DNA of 37,283 nucleotides from Bifidobacterium breve. Lineage in GTDB: Bacteria; Actinomycetota; Acidimicrobiia; Acidimicrobiales; Acidimicrobilacustridaceae. The position numbers and the translations under genes were made by a program. A model generated the notes under the pieces. It was not told where the DNA came from, did not search any database, and saw nothing but the letters and a program-made list of their open reading frames with translations. This document shows, piece by piece, positions 27,783 to 35,767 of the stretch. Numbering within the stretch: position 1 is the first letter of the stretch; each line of letters opens with the position of its first letter. The DNA is taken from contig CAMCTW010000005.1 in the NCBI GenBank assembly GCA_945878645.1, forward strand, positions 1-37,283, read 5' to 3'.

Positions 27783-28418
27783 TCAGCGGTTGGGCTGAGG
27801 CGTGATGCGAAGGTACGGCTTGAGTTTCTTGAATCCCTTGGGGAAACGCTCGGTTGCCTCTTCGTCGGAAAGGGCTGGGGAAACGATGACGTCGTCGCCG
27901 TCTTTCCAGTTCGCTGGCGTTGCGACCTTGTAGCCATCGGTGAGTTGCAGCGAGTCGATGACGCGAAGAAGTTCATCGAAGTTACGACCGGTGCTGGCTG
28001 GGTAGGTGAGGATCAGACGAACCTTGTTTGCCGGATCGATCACGAACACGGAGCGAACAGTCATCGTGTCATTGGCATTCGGGTGGATCATGTCGTACAG
28101 GTCAGCCACCGTGCGGTCCGGGTCGGCAATGACCGGGAAGTTCACAGCCTGGCCCTGGGTCTCTTCAATGTCGCCTTCCCATGAGAGATGGGAGTCAACG
28201 TGGTCGACCGAGAGGCCGATGGGCTTCACGTTGCGCTTGTCCCACTCGGGCTTGAGCTTGGCCACGGTGCCCAGTTCGGTGGTGCAGACCGGGGTGAAGT
28301 CCTTCGGGTGCGAAAAGAGGATCGACCATGAGTCGCCCTTCCAGTCGTGGAAGGACACGCTGCCCTGTGTGGTGTCAGCGGTGAAGTCGGGGGCGATGTC
28401 GCCGAGGCGTAGTGCCAT
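27783..28418 (-). CDS. 1-Cys peroxiredoxin (Prx6/AhpC-TSA family)
   Basis: MALRLGDIAPDFTADTTQG...LFSHPKDFTPVCTTELG and the Prx6-type C-terminal domain. GGAGG precedes ATG at 28418; the longer ORF 5' part is not credible. Confidence 0.93.
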   Translation of the reverse strand: MALRLGDIAPDFTADTTQGSVSFHDWKGDSWSILFSHPKDFTPVCTTELGTVAKLKPEWDKRNVKPIGLSVDHVDSHLSWEGDIEETQGQAVNFPVIADPDRTVADLYDMIHPNANDTMTVRSVFVIDPANKVRLILTYPASTGRNFDELLRVIDSLQLTDGYKVATPANWKDGDDVIVSPALSDEEATERFPKGFKKLKPYLRITPQPNR

Positions 28419-28533
28419 GTTTCTGAAGCCTCCGTGGCTCGAGAGTGGGTTGGGCCGACATCTTGCCCGATTCAGGAGTAAAAGTCGACCCCGTAGGTCG
28501 GGAATTACTTTTTCTGAGATTCGAGAAACGGAA

Positions 28534-29025
28534 TCAATGCTTTCCGGGTACGTAGCGGGCGAGTGATGCCTCGATCTCGGTCCATGCAGCATCTCGACCT
28601 TCGAAGTCGCCGACTTCGGAAAACTTGTCGGGCTCGAGGTCTTTATAAATCGAAAAGAAGTGTTTGATCTCCGCGAGTGTCTCGGCGGGGATGTCTTCAA
28701 TATTCACCGCATCGCGCCAGCGCGGTTCTCGGTGATGGACGCACAGAATTTTGGCGTCACGACCAGCGTCGTCGGTCATCCACAAGACGCCAACGGGGCG
28801 CACGTGAATCCAGCAGCCAGGAAACGTGGGGTCTTCGGTGAGAACGAGAACGTCGAGGGGATCGCCGTCCTCGGAGAGCGTGTCGGGGATGAACCCGTAT
28901 TCAGTGGGGTAGGTGGTGGCCGAGAAAAGGCGGCGGTCGAGGTGGATCCGCCCGGTTTCGTGGTCAATTTCGTACTTGTTGCGACTCCCGCGAGGGATCT
29001 CGACGACGACATCGATGGTTTCCAT
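28534..29025 (-). CDS. ppa: Inorganic pyrophosphatase
   Basis: VEIPRGSRNKYEID, YPTEYGFIPDTLSEDGDPLDVLVL motifs. Confidence 0.96.
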   Translation of the reverse strand: METIDVVVEIPRGSRNKYEIDHETGRIHLDRRLFSATTYPTEYGFIPDTLSEDGDPLDVLVLTEDPTFPGCWIHVRPVGVLWMTDDAGRDAKILCVHHREPRWRDAVNIEDIPAETLAEIKHFFSIYKDLEPDKFSEVGDFEGRDAAWTEIEASLARYVPGKH

Positions 29026-29070
29026 TTCTCCATTCTGCCCGGTTCTATGCCCCTTCGACGTAGGGGCCGA

Positions 29071-29991
29071 ATGGGGATTGTGCGAGACTCACCGACCGTG
29101 ACCACGCTCAAACTGACCTCAACTGATGGTTTCGTCGTTCTTGATCTCGACGATGCTCCGATGGCTATCGGCATTGTTCGCTCGGCACCAAAGGTCCTGG
29201 TCGATGGAGCGAAATGGATGGCTCGTTCGGAGACCTATCGCTACGCGTTTTTTGGCCGCCAGGTTTCTGGAGCTTCTGCAGCAGTAAATGCACCCGTTGA
29301 TGCCAAGGCAGAGGCGATCTCGTCCTTCGCAACTGAATTCGCAGGCGACACGTTCTCCACGGTGCACCTGAGTGCCGGCCGGGGTATTTCGGCCGATGAC
29401 CTTGCCGGTGTTCGTTCGCGTGATCCGCGGCCGGAATCTTGGTGGTCAGAACGCGACGTGCTCACCGCCGCTGGCATCGTTTCTGCAGCAGGACAAGCCG
29501 TGGGTGGACTTTCTGGTCGCACTGTTGCGATCGAAACTTTCGACGCGATGACCGCGTCGCTCGCCGATCTGTTCCGTTCGGCGGGTGCAACCGTGGTTGA
29601 ACCTGATGTTTCTGAAGATGCCAACGCAGTTCTTCATGCCGATGTCGATGTCTTGGTTGCTGGTTCCAAGGTTGGGCTTATCGGCGACGCAAATGCGGCG
29701 AACGTCGTGGCGCGTCTGATTGTTCCAAGTGGCCCAATGCCCGTGACTGCGAAAGCACTTGCTGCATTCGGACGACGAGAGGTGACAGTTCTTCCCGATT
29801 TCGTCACAACCTCTGGTCATCTCGCCGCGTGGCCGATCGATGGCTCATCGACCGATGCTGCTTTGCTCATCGGAGCGGCGATCACACAGGTCATGACTCA
29901 TGAAAAGGGTCCGCTTCTCGGCGCGTGTGAAATCGCCGAGTCATTTCTTGGCACTTGGGCGACGGTTCCATTCGGTCGACCAATCGCCTGA
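29071..29991 (+). CDS. Divergent Glu/Leu/Phe/Val-dehydrogenase-like protein, probable pseudoenzyme
   Basis: C-terminal VDVLVAGSKVGLIGDANAANVVARLIVPSGPMPVTAKALAAFGRREVTVLPDFVTTSGHLAAW matches the ELFV dehydrogenase layout. Catalytic Lys and GxGxxG motifs are missing. Start is ATG 29071 or GTG 29098; the 5' part of the 28660 ORF is antisense to ppa. Confidence 0.65.
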   Translation: MGIVRDSPTVTTLKLTSTDGFVVLDLDDAPMAIGIVRSAPKVLVDGAKWMARSETYRYAFFGRQVSGASAAVNAPVDAKAEAISSFATEFAGDTFSTVHLSAGRGISADDLAGVRSRDPRPESWWSERDVLTAAGIVSAAGQAVGGLSGRTVAIETFDAMTASLADLFRSAGATVVEPDVSEDANAVLHADVDVLVAGSKVGLIGDANAANVVARLIVPSGPMPVTAKALAAFGRREVTVLPDFVTTSGHLAAWPIDGSSTDAALLIGAAITQVMTHEKGPLLGACEIAESFLGTWATVPFGRPIA

Positions 29992-29996
29992 GCGTT

Positions 29997-31391
29997 ATGG
30001 CTACGTCGTCTGGTTTGGTGTGGTTCCGGCGGGATCTTCGTCTTGATGACAACCCAGCATGGTCGGCGGCAACTTCGGAGCATCAGGAAGTCACCGCGCT
30101 TTTTGTTTTAGATCCTGCTTTGTTTGATCGTGCGAGTTCGCGTCGCGTTGCGCGTCTGCTCGGCGACCTTTCCGCACTCGACGAGTCTCTTGGCGAACAC
30201 GGCGGACGTCTCCTCGTTCGTGTCGGCAATCCTGAATCGGTTGTTCCCGAAGAAGCGCGGCGATTGGGTGTGTCAGCGCTTCACCTGAACCACGACGTCA
30301 CGCCGTACTCGATAGCGCGCGACAACCTCGTGAATAAGCGAATCACGGAACTCGGTATCGAGTGGGTCCCCGAGTGGGGAACTTTGGTGCACGAACCCGG
30401 CCGCATCTTCACGAAAGCAGGTTCGCTTTCACAGGTATTTACTCCGTTCTTTCGCGTTTGGGAACGAACGGCATGGTCGCCCTGGCCTACGCAGGGACAG
30501 GCAGAGATCACTGCAGATCCTGGCGATGGAATTCCTCAGTCCGATCGGCCGTATCCGCTGCTCGATGGTGAAACGGGCGATGCCGCTCTTGCCGGTGAAC
30601 GCGGCGCGCAGGCCCGACTTGATCTCGCCATTTCTCGGGCAGATTCCTATGACGGAGACCGCAACACGCCTTCGGTTCTTGGTACGTCGCAACTTTCGAT
30701 TGACCTTCGATTTGGAACGCTGTCGCCGCGCTTTGTAGCGCAGGCCGTGGGCGAGTCAAGCGCTGGCCGTGCAGCGCTTGTTCGCCAACTTGCGTGGCGT
30801 GATTGGTATGCGCATCTTCTTCTTGCAACACCGACGCTTGTTGAGCAACCCATGAAGCCGCAGTACGCGGCAATTCAGTGGCGGCAGGACGACAAGAGTT
30901 TCGAAGCATGGAAGAACGGACTCACGGGTTATCCGTTTGTCGACGCAGGTATGCGTCAACTGAAAGAGACAGGATGGATGCATAACCGCGTGCGGATGGT
31001 TACGGCATCGTTTCTCGTGAAGAATCTGCTCATCGATTGGCGCCGTGGTGAGCGATATTTCCGCCATGTACTTCTTGATGCTGACGTTTCCCAGAATGTC
31101 GGAAACTGGCAATGGGTTGCCGGCACTGGCCCCGACGCATCGCCTTACAATCGCGTCTTTAACCCGGTACTCCAGGGACAACGATTCGATACTGAGGGTG
31201 ACTACATCCGTCGCTGGGTGCCCGAACTTGCAGTTCTTGATGCGAAGGCGATTCACGAGCCGTGGGCGGTTGGTCCACTTGAACTCGCATCTGCTGGCAT
31301 CGAACTCGGAACCGACTATCCGGAACCGATTGTCGATCTTGCGTTTAGTCGGGGTCGAGTGCTTGAGGCCTACGGAGCAGTCAAGCGTTAA
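29997..31391 (+). CDS. phrB: Class I deoxyribodipyrimidine photolyase
   Basis: LVWFRRDLRLDDNPAW, ALVRQLAWRDWYAHLL, GYPFVDAGMRQLKETGWMHNRVRMVTASFLVKNLLIDWRRGERYF, GTGPDASPYNRVFNPVLQGQRFD. Confidence 0.95.
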   Translation: MATSSGLVWFRRDLRLDDNPAWSAATSEHQEVTALFVLDPALFDRASSRRVARLLGDLSALDESLGEHGGRLLVRVGNPESVVPEEARRLGVSALHLNHDVTPYSIARDNLVNKRITELGIEWVPEWGTLVHEPGRIFTKAGSLSQVFTPFFRVWERTAWSPWPTQGQAEITADPGDGIPQSDRPYPLLDGETGDAALAGERGAQARLDLAISRADSYDGDRNTPSVLGTSQLSIDLRFGTLSPRFVAQAVGESSAGRAALVRQLAWRDWYAHLLLATPTLVEQPMKPQYAAIQWRQDDKSFEAWKNGLTGYPFVDAGMRQLKETGWMHNRVRMVTASFLVKNLLIDWRRGERYFRHVLLDADVSQNVGNWQWVAGTGPDASPYNRVFNPVLQGQRFDTEGDYIRRWVPELAVLDAKAIHEPWAVGPLELASAGIELGTDYPEPIVDLAFSRGRVLEAYGAVKR

Positions 31392-31394
31392 CGG

Positions 31395-31697
31395 TCACGA
31401 AGCGCGTGCAGCGTCTTGTACTGATCGACGACTAATTGAACGAGGGGAGTGTCCAGCCGCAGCTCGCTGCTCTTCGTTTTCTCCGCCCCAATATCCGTTT
31501 TCGCGATTGTCACGAGCGAGTTCACGACAAGCAATGTTCACGGGACATGCATCACACATTGCTTTGGCAGCAACTTCGCGGCGTACACGGCGTTCAGGTC
31601 GCTCTCCTGCAACCCCGAAAAACAAAGTGGTTCGACCCTTACACGAGGCGTGGTCCATCCATTCGGGTCGGGCAGTTGCGAGCAGTGTGGATTCCAT
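31395..31697 (-). CDS. WhiB-family [4Fe-4S] transcriptional regulator
   Basis: ASCKG ... MCDACPVNIACRELARDNRENGYWGG (CX2CX5C plus a GYWGG turn). GGAG upstream of ATG at 31697; the ORF extends to 31814. Confidence 0.92.
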   Translation of the reverse strand: MESTLLATARPEWMDHASCKGRTTLFFGVAGERPERRVRREVAAKAMCDACPVNIACRELARDNRENGYWGGENEEQRAAAGHSPRSISRRSVQDAARAS

Positions 31698-31819
31698 CTC
31701 GACTCCAGTGGGGTAGGTGCACCGAGGGAACAGCAGGTAAGCAATTTTGAATTTAGTGCTAAATCCTCTGGCTTCCACTCGGAATCTTGGGAGAATGCCT
31801 GTGTCATCGGCCACAGGCC

Positions 31820-31858
31820 TGATCGCCGGGGATCGGCCGTGGATCGGCCGTGGATCGG
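31820..31858. repeat. Phased GATCGSC repeats (starts at 31820, 31830, 31841, 31852)
   Basis: GATCGCCGGG GATCGGCCGTG GATCGGCCGTG GATCGGC. Confidence 0.8.
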
Positions 31859-31884
31859 CAGGGTTGAGAAGTAGGCGTGGCCCC

Positions 31885-31890
31885 TAGGCT
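31885..31890 (+). promoter_or_regulatory. Candidate -10 hexamer TAGGCT, 6 nt before the cobA-hemD GTG
   Basis: TAGGCT-CAGCTC-GTG. Confidence 0.5.
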
Positions 31891-31896
31891 CAGCTC

Positions 31897-33432
31897 GTGA
31901 CTGTGTTTCTCGTGGGAGCCGGACCAGGTGATCCGGGGTTGCTCACCTTGCGTGGGGCCGAGGCCTTAGCCATGGCCGATGTTGTGGTCTTTGATCGGCT
32001 TTCGGTTGGCGCGCTGCTTGAACTCGCCCCGCTCGCTGCCGAACAGATCAGTGTGGCGAAATCTGCTGGTCAGGCCGTTATGGCCCAGGACGACATCAAC
32101 GAGCTCTTGATAGAGAAGGCAAGGCAGGGCAAGACCGTCGTCAGGCTCAAAGGCGGAGATCCGTTCGTTTTTGCCCGCGGGGGCGAGGAAGCCGCGGCGC
32201 TCGCAGCGGCCGGTATCCATTACGAGGTAGTGCCCGGCGTGACCTCCGCGATCGCAGTTCCGGCCTATGCCGGAATCCCCGTGACGCTGCGCCACTCATC
32301 AACCTCGTTCACCGTGATCACCGGTCATGAGGATCCCGACAAGGGCGACGAGGTCAATTGGGAAGCCGCCGCTCAATTGGGCGGAACCATCATCATCCTC
32401 ATGGGGGTTGGGCGACTGCCAAAAATTGTTGATCGTCTCTTGGCCGGTGGCCTCGCGCCCGACACTCCAGCAGCGGCGATTCGATGGGGAACACGTCCGG
32501 AGCAACACACGGTCCGGTCGACGCTTTCGGCGATCGCTCGCGAACCACTCGAATCGCCGAGCGTCATTGTGGTTGGTCAAGTGGCAGCGATGGACCTTTC
32601 GTGGTTCGAATCTCGTCCGCTTTTTGGCAAGAAGGTGATCGTTACGCGACCGCGGCATCAATCGTCGGTGCTCGCTGATCGTTTGCGCGATGAAGGTGCC
32701 GAAGCGCTCATGGTGCCAACAATCGAAATCGTCGATCCCACCGATCAAGGTGCAGCGCTTCGCTCATCGATCGATCATCTTTCGTCCTATGACTGGTTGG
32801 TTCTGACGTCTGCGAACGGTGCGTTGCGGTTCTGTGAGTTGTTGCGAGATGGACGCGATCTCGCTGGTGTGAAAATTGCTGCCATCGGCCCGGGTACGGC
32901 GGAAGTTCTTGCTGAATTCAATCTCATTGCCGATCTGGTGCCTGAGCGATTTATTGCTGAGTCGTTGCTGGAAGCATTTCCATTGCCAAGCGAAACCGAT
33001 CAACATCGTGTGTTGCTTGCTAGAGCAGAAGTAGCACGAGATGTTCTTCCTGATGGTCTTCGCGATCTTGGTTGGCGAGTCGATGTTGTTGATGCGTACA
33101 GAACAATCCCTGTTGAACCCACCGACGAAGAACGCGAGCGCATCACTCAAGCCGACATCGTCACGTTCACGTCGTCGTCGACTGTAGAAAATTGGATCGC
33201 CGCTTTCGGAAGCGACACATTGCCAAAAGTGGTTGCGTGCATCGGTCCCATCACCGCCGATACTGCGCACCGTGCCGGCCTTCGAGTCGACGTCATTGCC
33301 GAGGTGCATACGATCGATGGACTCGTTGATGCCCTCGTTGAACGGGTCGCTCACCCCGATGCACCAAAGTCGACAGTGCGTCGACGCACCAGTCGTGGTC
33401 CCCGATTCGGCCGCAAACCGCGGCGTGCCTAG
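31897..33432 (+). CDS. cobA-hemD: Uroporphyrinogen-III C-methyltransferase / uroporphyrinogen-III synthase fusion
   Basis: N-terminal VFLVGAGPGDPGLLTLRGAEAL...KGGDPFVFARGGEEA SUMT domain. C-terminal HemD: GKKVIVTRPRHQSSVLADRLRDEGAEALMVPTIEI...WLVLTSANG...VTFTSSSTVENW. Confidence 0.95.
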   Translation: MTVFLVGAGPGDPGLLTLRGAEALAMADVVVFDRLSVGALLELAPLAAEQISVAKSAGQAVMAQDDINELLIEKARQGKTVVRLKGGDPFVFARGGEEAAALAAAGIHYEVVPGVTSAIAVPAYAGIPVTLRHSSTSFTVITGHEDPDKGDEVNWEAAAQLGGTIIILMGVGRLPKIVDRLLAGGLAPDTPAAAIRWGTRPEQHTVRSTLSAIAREPLESPSVIVVGQVAAMDLSWFESRPLFGKKVIVTRPRHQSSVLADRLRDEGAEALMVPTIEIVDPTDQGAALRSSIDHLSSYDWLVLTSANGALRFCELLRDGRDLAGVKIAAIGPGTAEVLAEFNLIADLVPERFIAESLLEAFPLPSETDQHRVLLARAEVARDVLPDGLRDLGWRVDVVDAYRTIPVEPTDEERERITQADIVTFTSSSTVENWIAAFGSDTLPKVVACIGPITADTAHRAGLRVDVIAEVHTIDGLVDALVERVAHPDAPKSTVRRRTSRGPRFGRKPRRA

Positions 33433-33443
33433 GCTCTGCGTCG

Positions 33444-34427
33444 ATGAGTTTCCCGCAACGTCGACTTCGACGGCTTCGTCGCACTCCGGCTCTTCGCCGG
33501 TTGGTGGCTGAAACACGTCTCTCTCCCGATGATTTCATCGCGCCGTTATTCGTGCGTGAAGGGATCACCGAGCCTCAACCGATTGCTTCGATTCCTGGCG
33601 TTGTGCAACACACGCTCGGGTCGCTCCGTGCCGAAGTCGCCGACCTTGTTGGGCTGGGTGTGCCAGGCGTAATTCTCTTTGGCGTCCCAGAACACAAGGA
33701 CGAGGTTGGTTCCGGAGCATGGGATCCAAATGGAATTGTTCAGGTCGCATTGCGAGAATTACGCGACACGTTCGGCGATCGCGTTGTGCTCATCACCGAC
33801 CTCTGTCTTGATGAATACACCTCGCACGGTCACTGTGGCGTTCTCGATGGACGCGGAAGTGTCGACAACGACGCCACTCTCGATCTTTACGCGAAGGTCG
33901 CTCTTGCTCAAGCCACTGCGGGCGCCGATATCGTTGCTCCTTCAGGGATGATGGATGGTGCTGTTGCCGCAATCCGCAGCGCACTTGACGGCGGAAATTT
34001 CCTCGAAACCGCGATCATGGGGTACTCAGCGAAGTACGCGTCGGCTCTTTACGGTCCATTCCGCGATGCAGTCGATGTCACCATCGAAGGCGGCGGTGAC
34101 CGCAAGGGGTATCAACAAGATCCCGCTAACGCCCGTGAATCACTTGAAGAGATTCGCCAAGATCTGCTTGAAGGCGCCGATATTGTGATGGTGAAGCCAG
34201 CGATGTCCTATCTCGACATCATTGCGAGGGCGCGTCAAGAAGTCGACGCTCCCATTGCGGCATACCACGTGTCTGGCGAATACGCGATGGTGAAAGCTGC
34301 CGCTGAACGCGGATGGATCGATGGCGACGCAGTCGCAATTGAACACCTGACTTCAATCCGGCGAGCTGGCGCTGACATGATCCTCACCTACTTCGCGCGC
34401 GAAGTCGCCGAACTTCTTAACGATTGA
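33444..34427 (+). CDS. hemB: Delta-aminolevulinic acid dehydratase
   Basis: PQRRLRRLRRTPALRRLVAETRLSPDDFIAPLFVREG, DLCLDEYTSHGHCG, MGYSAKYASALYGPFRDAV, MVKPAMSYLDI. Confidence 0.97.
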   Translation: MSFPQRRLRRLRRTPALRRLVAETRLSPDDFIAPLFVREGITEPQPIASIPGVVQHTLGSLRAEVADLVGLGVPGVILFGVPEHKDEVGSGAWDPNGIVQVALRELRDTFGDRVVLITDLCLDEYTSHGHCGVLDGRGSVDNDATLDLYAKVALAQATAGADIVAPSGMMDGAVAAIRSALDGGNFLETAIMGYSAKYASALYGPFRDAVDVTIEGGGDRKGYQQDPANARESLEEIRQDLLEGADIVMVKPAMSYLDIIARARQEVDAPIAAYHVSGEYAMVKAAAERGWIDGDAVAIEHLTSIRRAGADMILTYFAREVAELLND

Positions 34428-34431
34428 GATC

Positions 34432-35697
34432 ATGAAACAAACAAACGAATCGTTGTTCGAACGTGGTCAACGCGTCATCCCCGGTGGCGTGAATTCTCCA
34501 GTGCGGGCCTTTCGCTCTGTCGGCGGAACTCCGTACTTTGTTGCGAGTGGAAGCGGCGCACGAGTAACTGACGTTGAAGGAACGACGTTCCTTGATCTCG
34601 TTCAGAGCTACGGGGCGATCATCGCTGGTCATGCTCATCCGAAGATCATCGAAGCGATCCAGAAAGCAGCAACCGACGGAACATCGTTTGGTGCGCCTAC
34701 CCCTCGTGAAGTCGAACTAGCCGAAGCAATCAACGAACGCGTTCCGTCATGTGAAAAGTTGCGCATGGTGAACAGCGGCACCGAAGCAACAATGAGTGCG
34801 ATTCGCGTAGCGCGCGGTGCGACTGGTCGCCCAAAGATTCTCAAGTTCGCTGGCAACTATCACGGACACAGCGATGGGCTTCTTGTCTCTGGTGGAACCG
34901 CGATGGCTTCGCTTGGAATTCCTGCCTCGGCTGGGGTTACCGACAACGCGATTGCCGACACGATTGTTGCTCCCTACAACGTGGTCCCCACCCTTGACGA
35001 CACCTTCGCTGCCGTCATTGTCGAACCGTGCGCAGCGAACATGGGACTCGTTCCGCCGGCACCCGGTTTCCTTGAAGGGTTGCGCGTCGAATGTGATCGT
35101 GTTGGCGCATTACTCATCTTCGATGAGGTGATTACAGGATTCCGTGTTGCGCGCGGTGGAGCGCAACAACTTTTGGGCGTCAAACCTGATCTGACTGCAT
35201 TCGGAAAGATCATCGGTGGGGGATTGCCTGTCGGTGCATTCGGTGGTCGCGCCGACGTGATGGACAACCTTGCTCCTCTAGGTCCGGTGTACCAAGCGGG
35301 AACGTTGTCGGGAAACCCATTGGCAACCGCAGCAGGTCTCGCTGCGCTTTCACTGCTCGATGACGACGCCTATGCACTGATCGAATCGCGCGCTGAATGT
35401 CTCGCCGGTTCACTTGCGAACGCCTTCGGGTCTGCGGGTGTAACCGTTTGTGTCCCGCGCTTTGCATCGCTTGTTGGATTGTTCTTCGGCGCCACCGCGC
35501 CAACTGACTACGTGAGTGCGCGCACAACCGATGAAGCGTTGTATGCATTGTTCTTCCACGAACTTCTTGATCGCGGCGTCGCGATTGCGCCAGGCGCGTA
35601 CGAAATCATGTTCCCGGGCCTCGCTCACGACGACCAAGTTCTCACCGCGATTAGCGATGCTGCGCATGCGGCCGCTGTTGCGGTCGCGTCACGCTGA
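34432..35697 (+). CDS. hemL: Glutamate-1-semialdehyde 2,1-aminomutase
   Basis: PGGVNSPVRAFRSVGGTPYFV, LIFDEVITGFRVARGGAQQLLGVKPDLTAFGKIIGGGLPVGAFGG (PLP Lys), GTLSGNPLATAAG. Confidence 0.97.
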   Translation: MKQTNESLFERGQRVIPGGVNSPVRAFRSVGGTPYFVASGSGARVTDVEGTTFLDLVQSYGAIIAGHAHPKIIEAIQKAATDGTSFGAPTPREVELAEAINERVPSCEKLRMVNSGTEATMSAIRVARGATGRPKILKFAGNYHGHSDGLLVSGGTAMASLGIPASAGVTDNAIADTIVAPYNVVPTLDDTFAAVIVEPCAANMGLVPPAPGFLEGLRVECDRVGALLIFDEVITGFRVARGGAQQLLGVKPDLTAFGKIIGGGLPVGAFGGRADVMDNLAPLGPVYQAGTLSGNPLATAAGLAALSLLDDDAYALIESRAECLAGSLANAFGSAGVTVCVPRFASLVGLFFGATAPTDYVSARTTDEALYALFFHELLDRGVAIAPGAYEIMFPGLAHDDQVLTAISDAAHAAAVAVASR

Positions 35698-35716
35698 TTG
35701 AAGAACACGGAACGTG

Positions 35717-35745
35717 AAAGGACCCCGCCGAAGCGAGGCCCTTTT
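35717..35745. terminator. Candidate bidirectional intrinsic terminator between hemL and the cytochrome c gene
   Basis: AAAGGACCCCGC-CGAA-GCGAGGCCCTTTT: AAAGG/CCTTT stem with two internal mismatches and a CGAA loop, in a convergent intergenic gap. Confidence 0.6.
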
Positions 35746-35767
35746 CAAACCCGATCGATTGAAACGA

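Noticed and set aside
28660-29070. 5' extension of the ELFV-like ORF, antisense to ppa
   Set aside because: It is the mirror of the ppa coding frame. Family similarity begins near 29098, so the extension is most likely non-coding.
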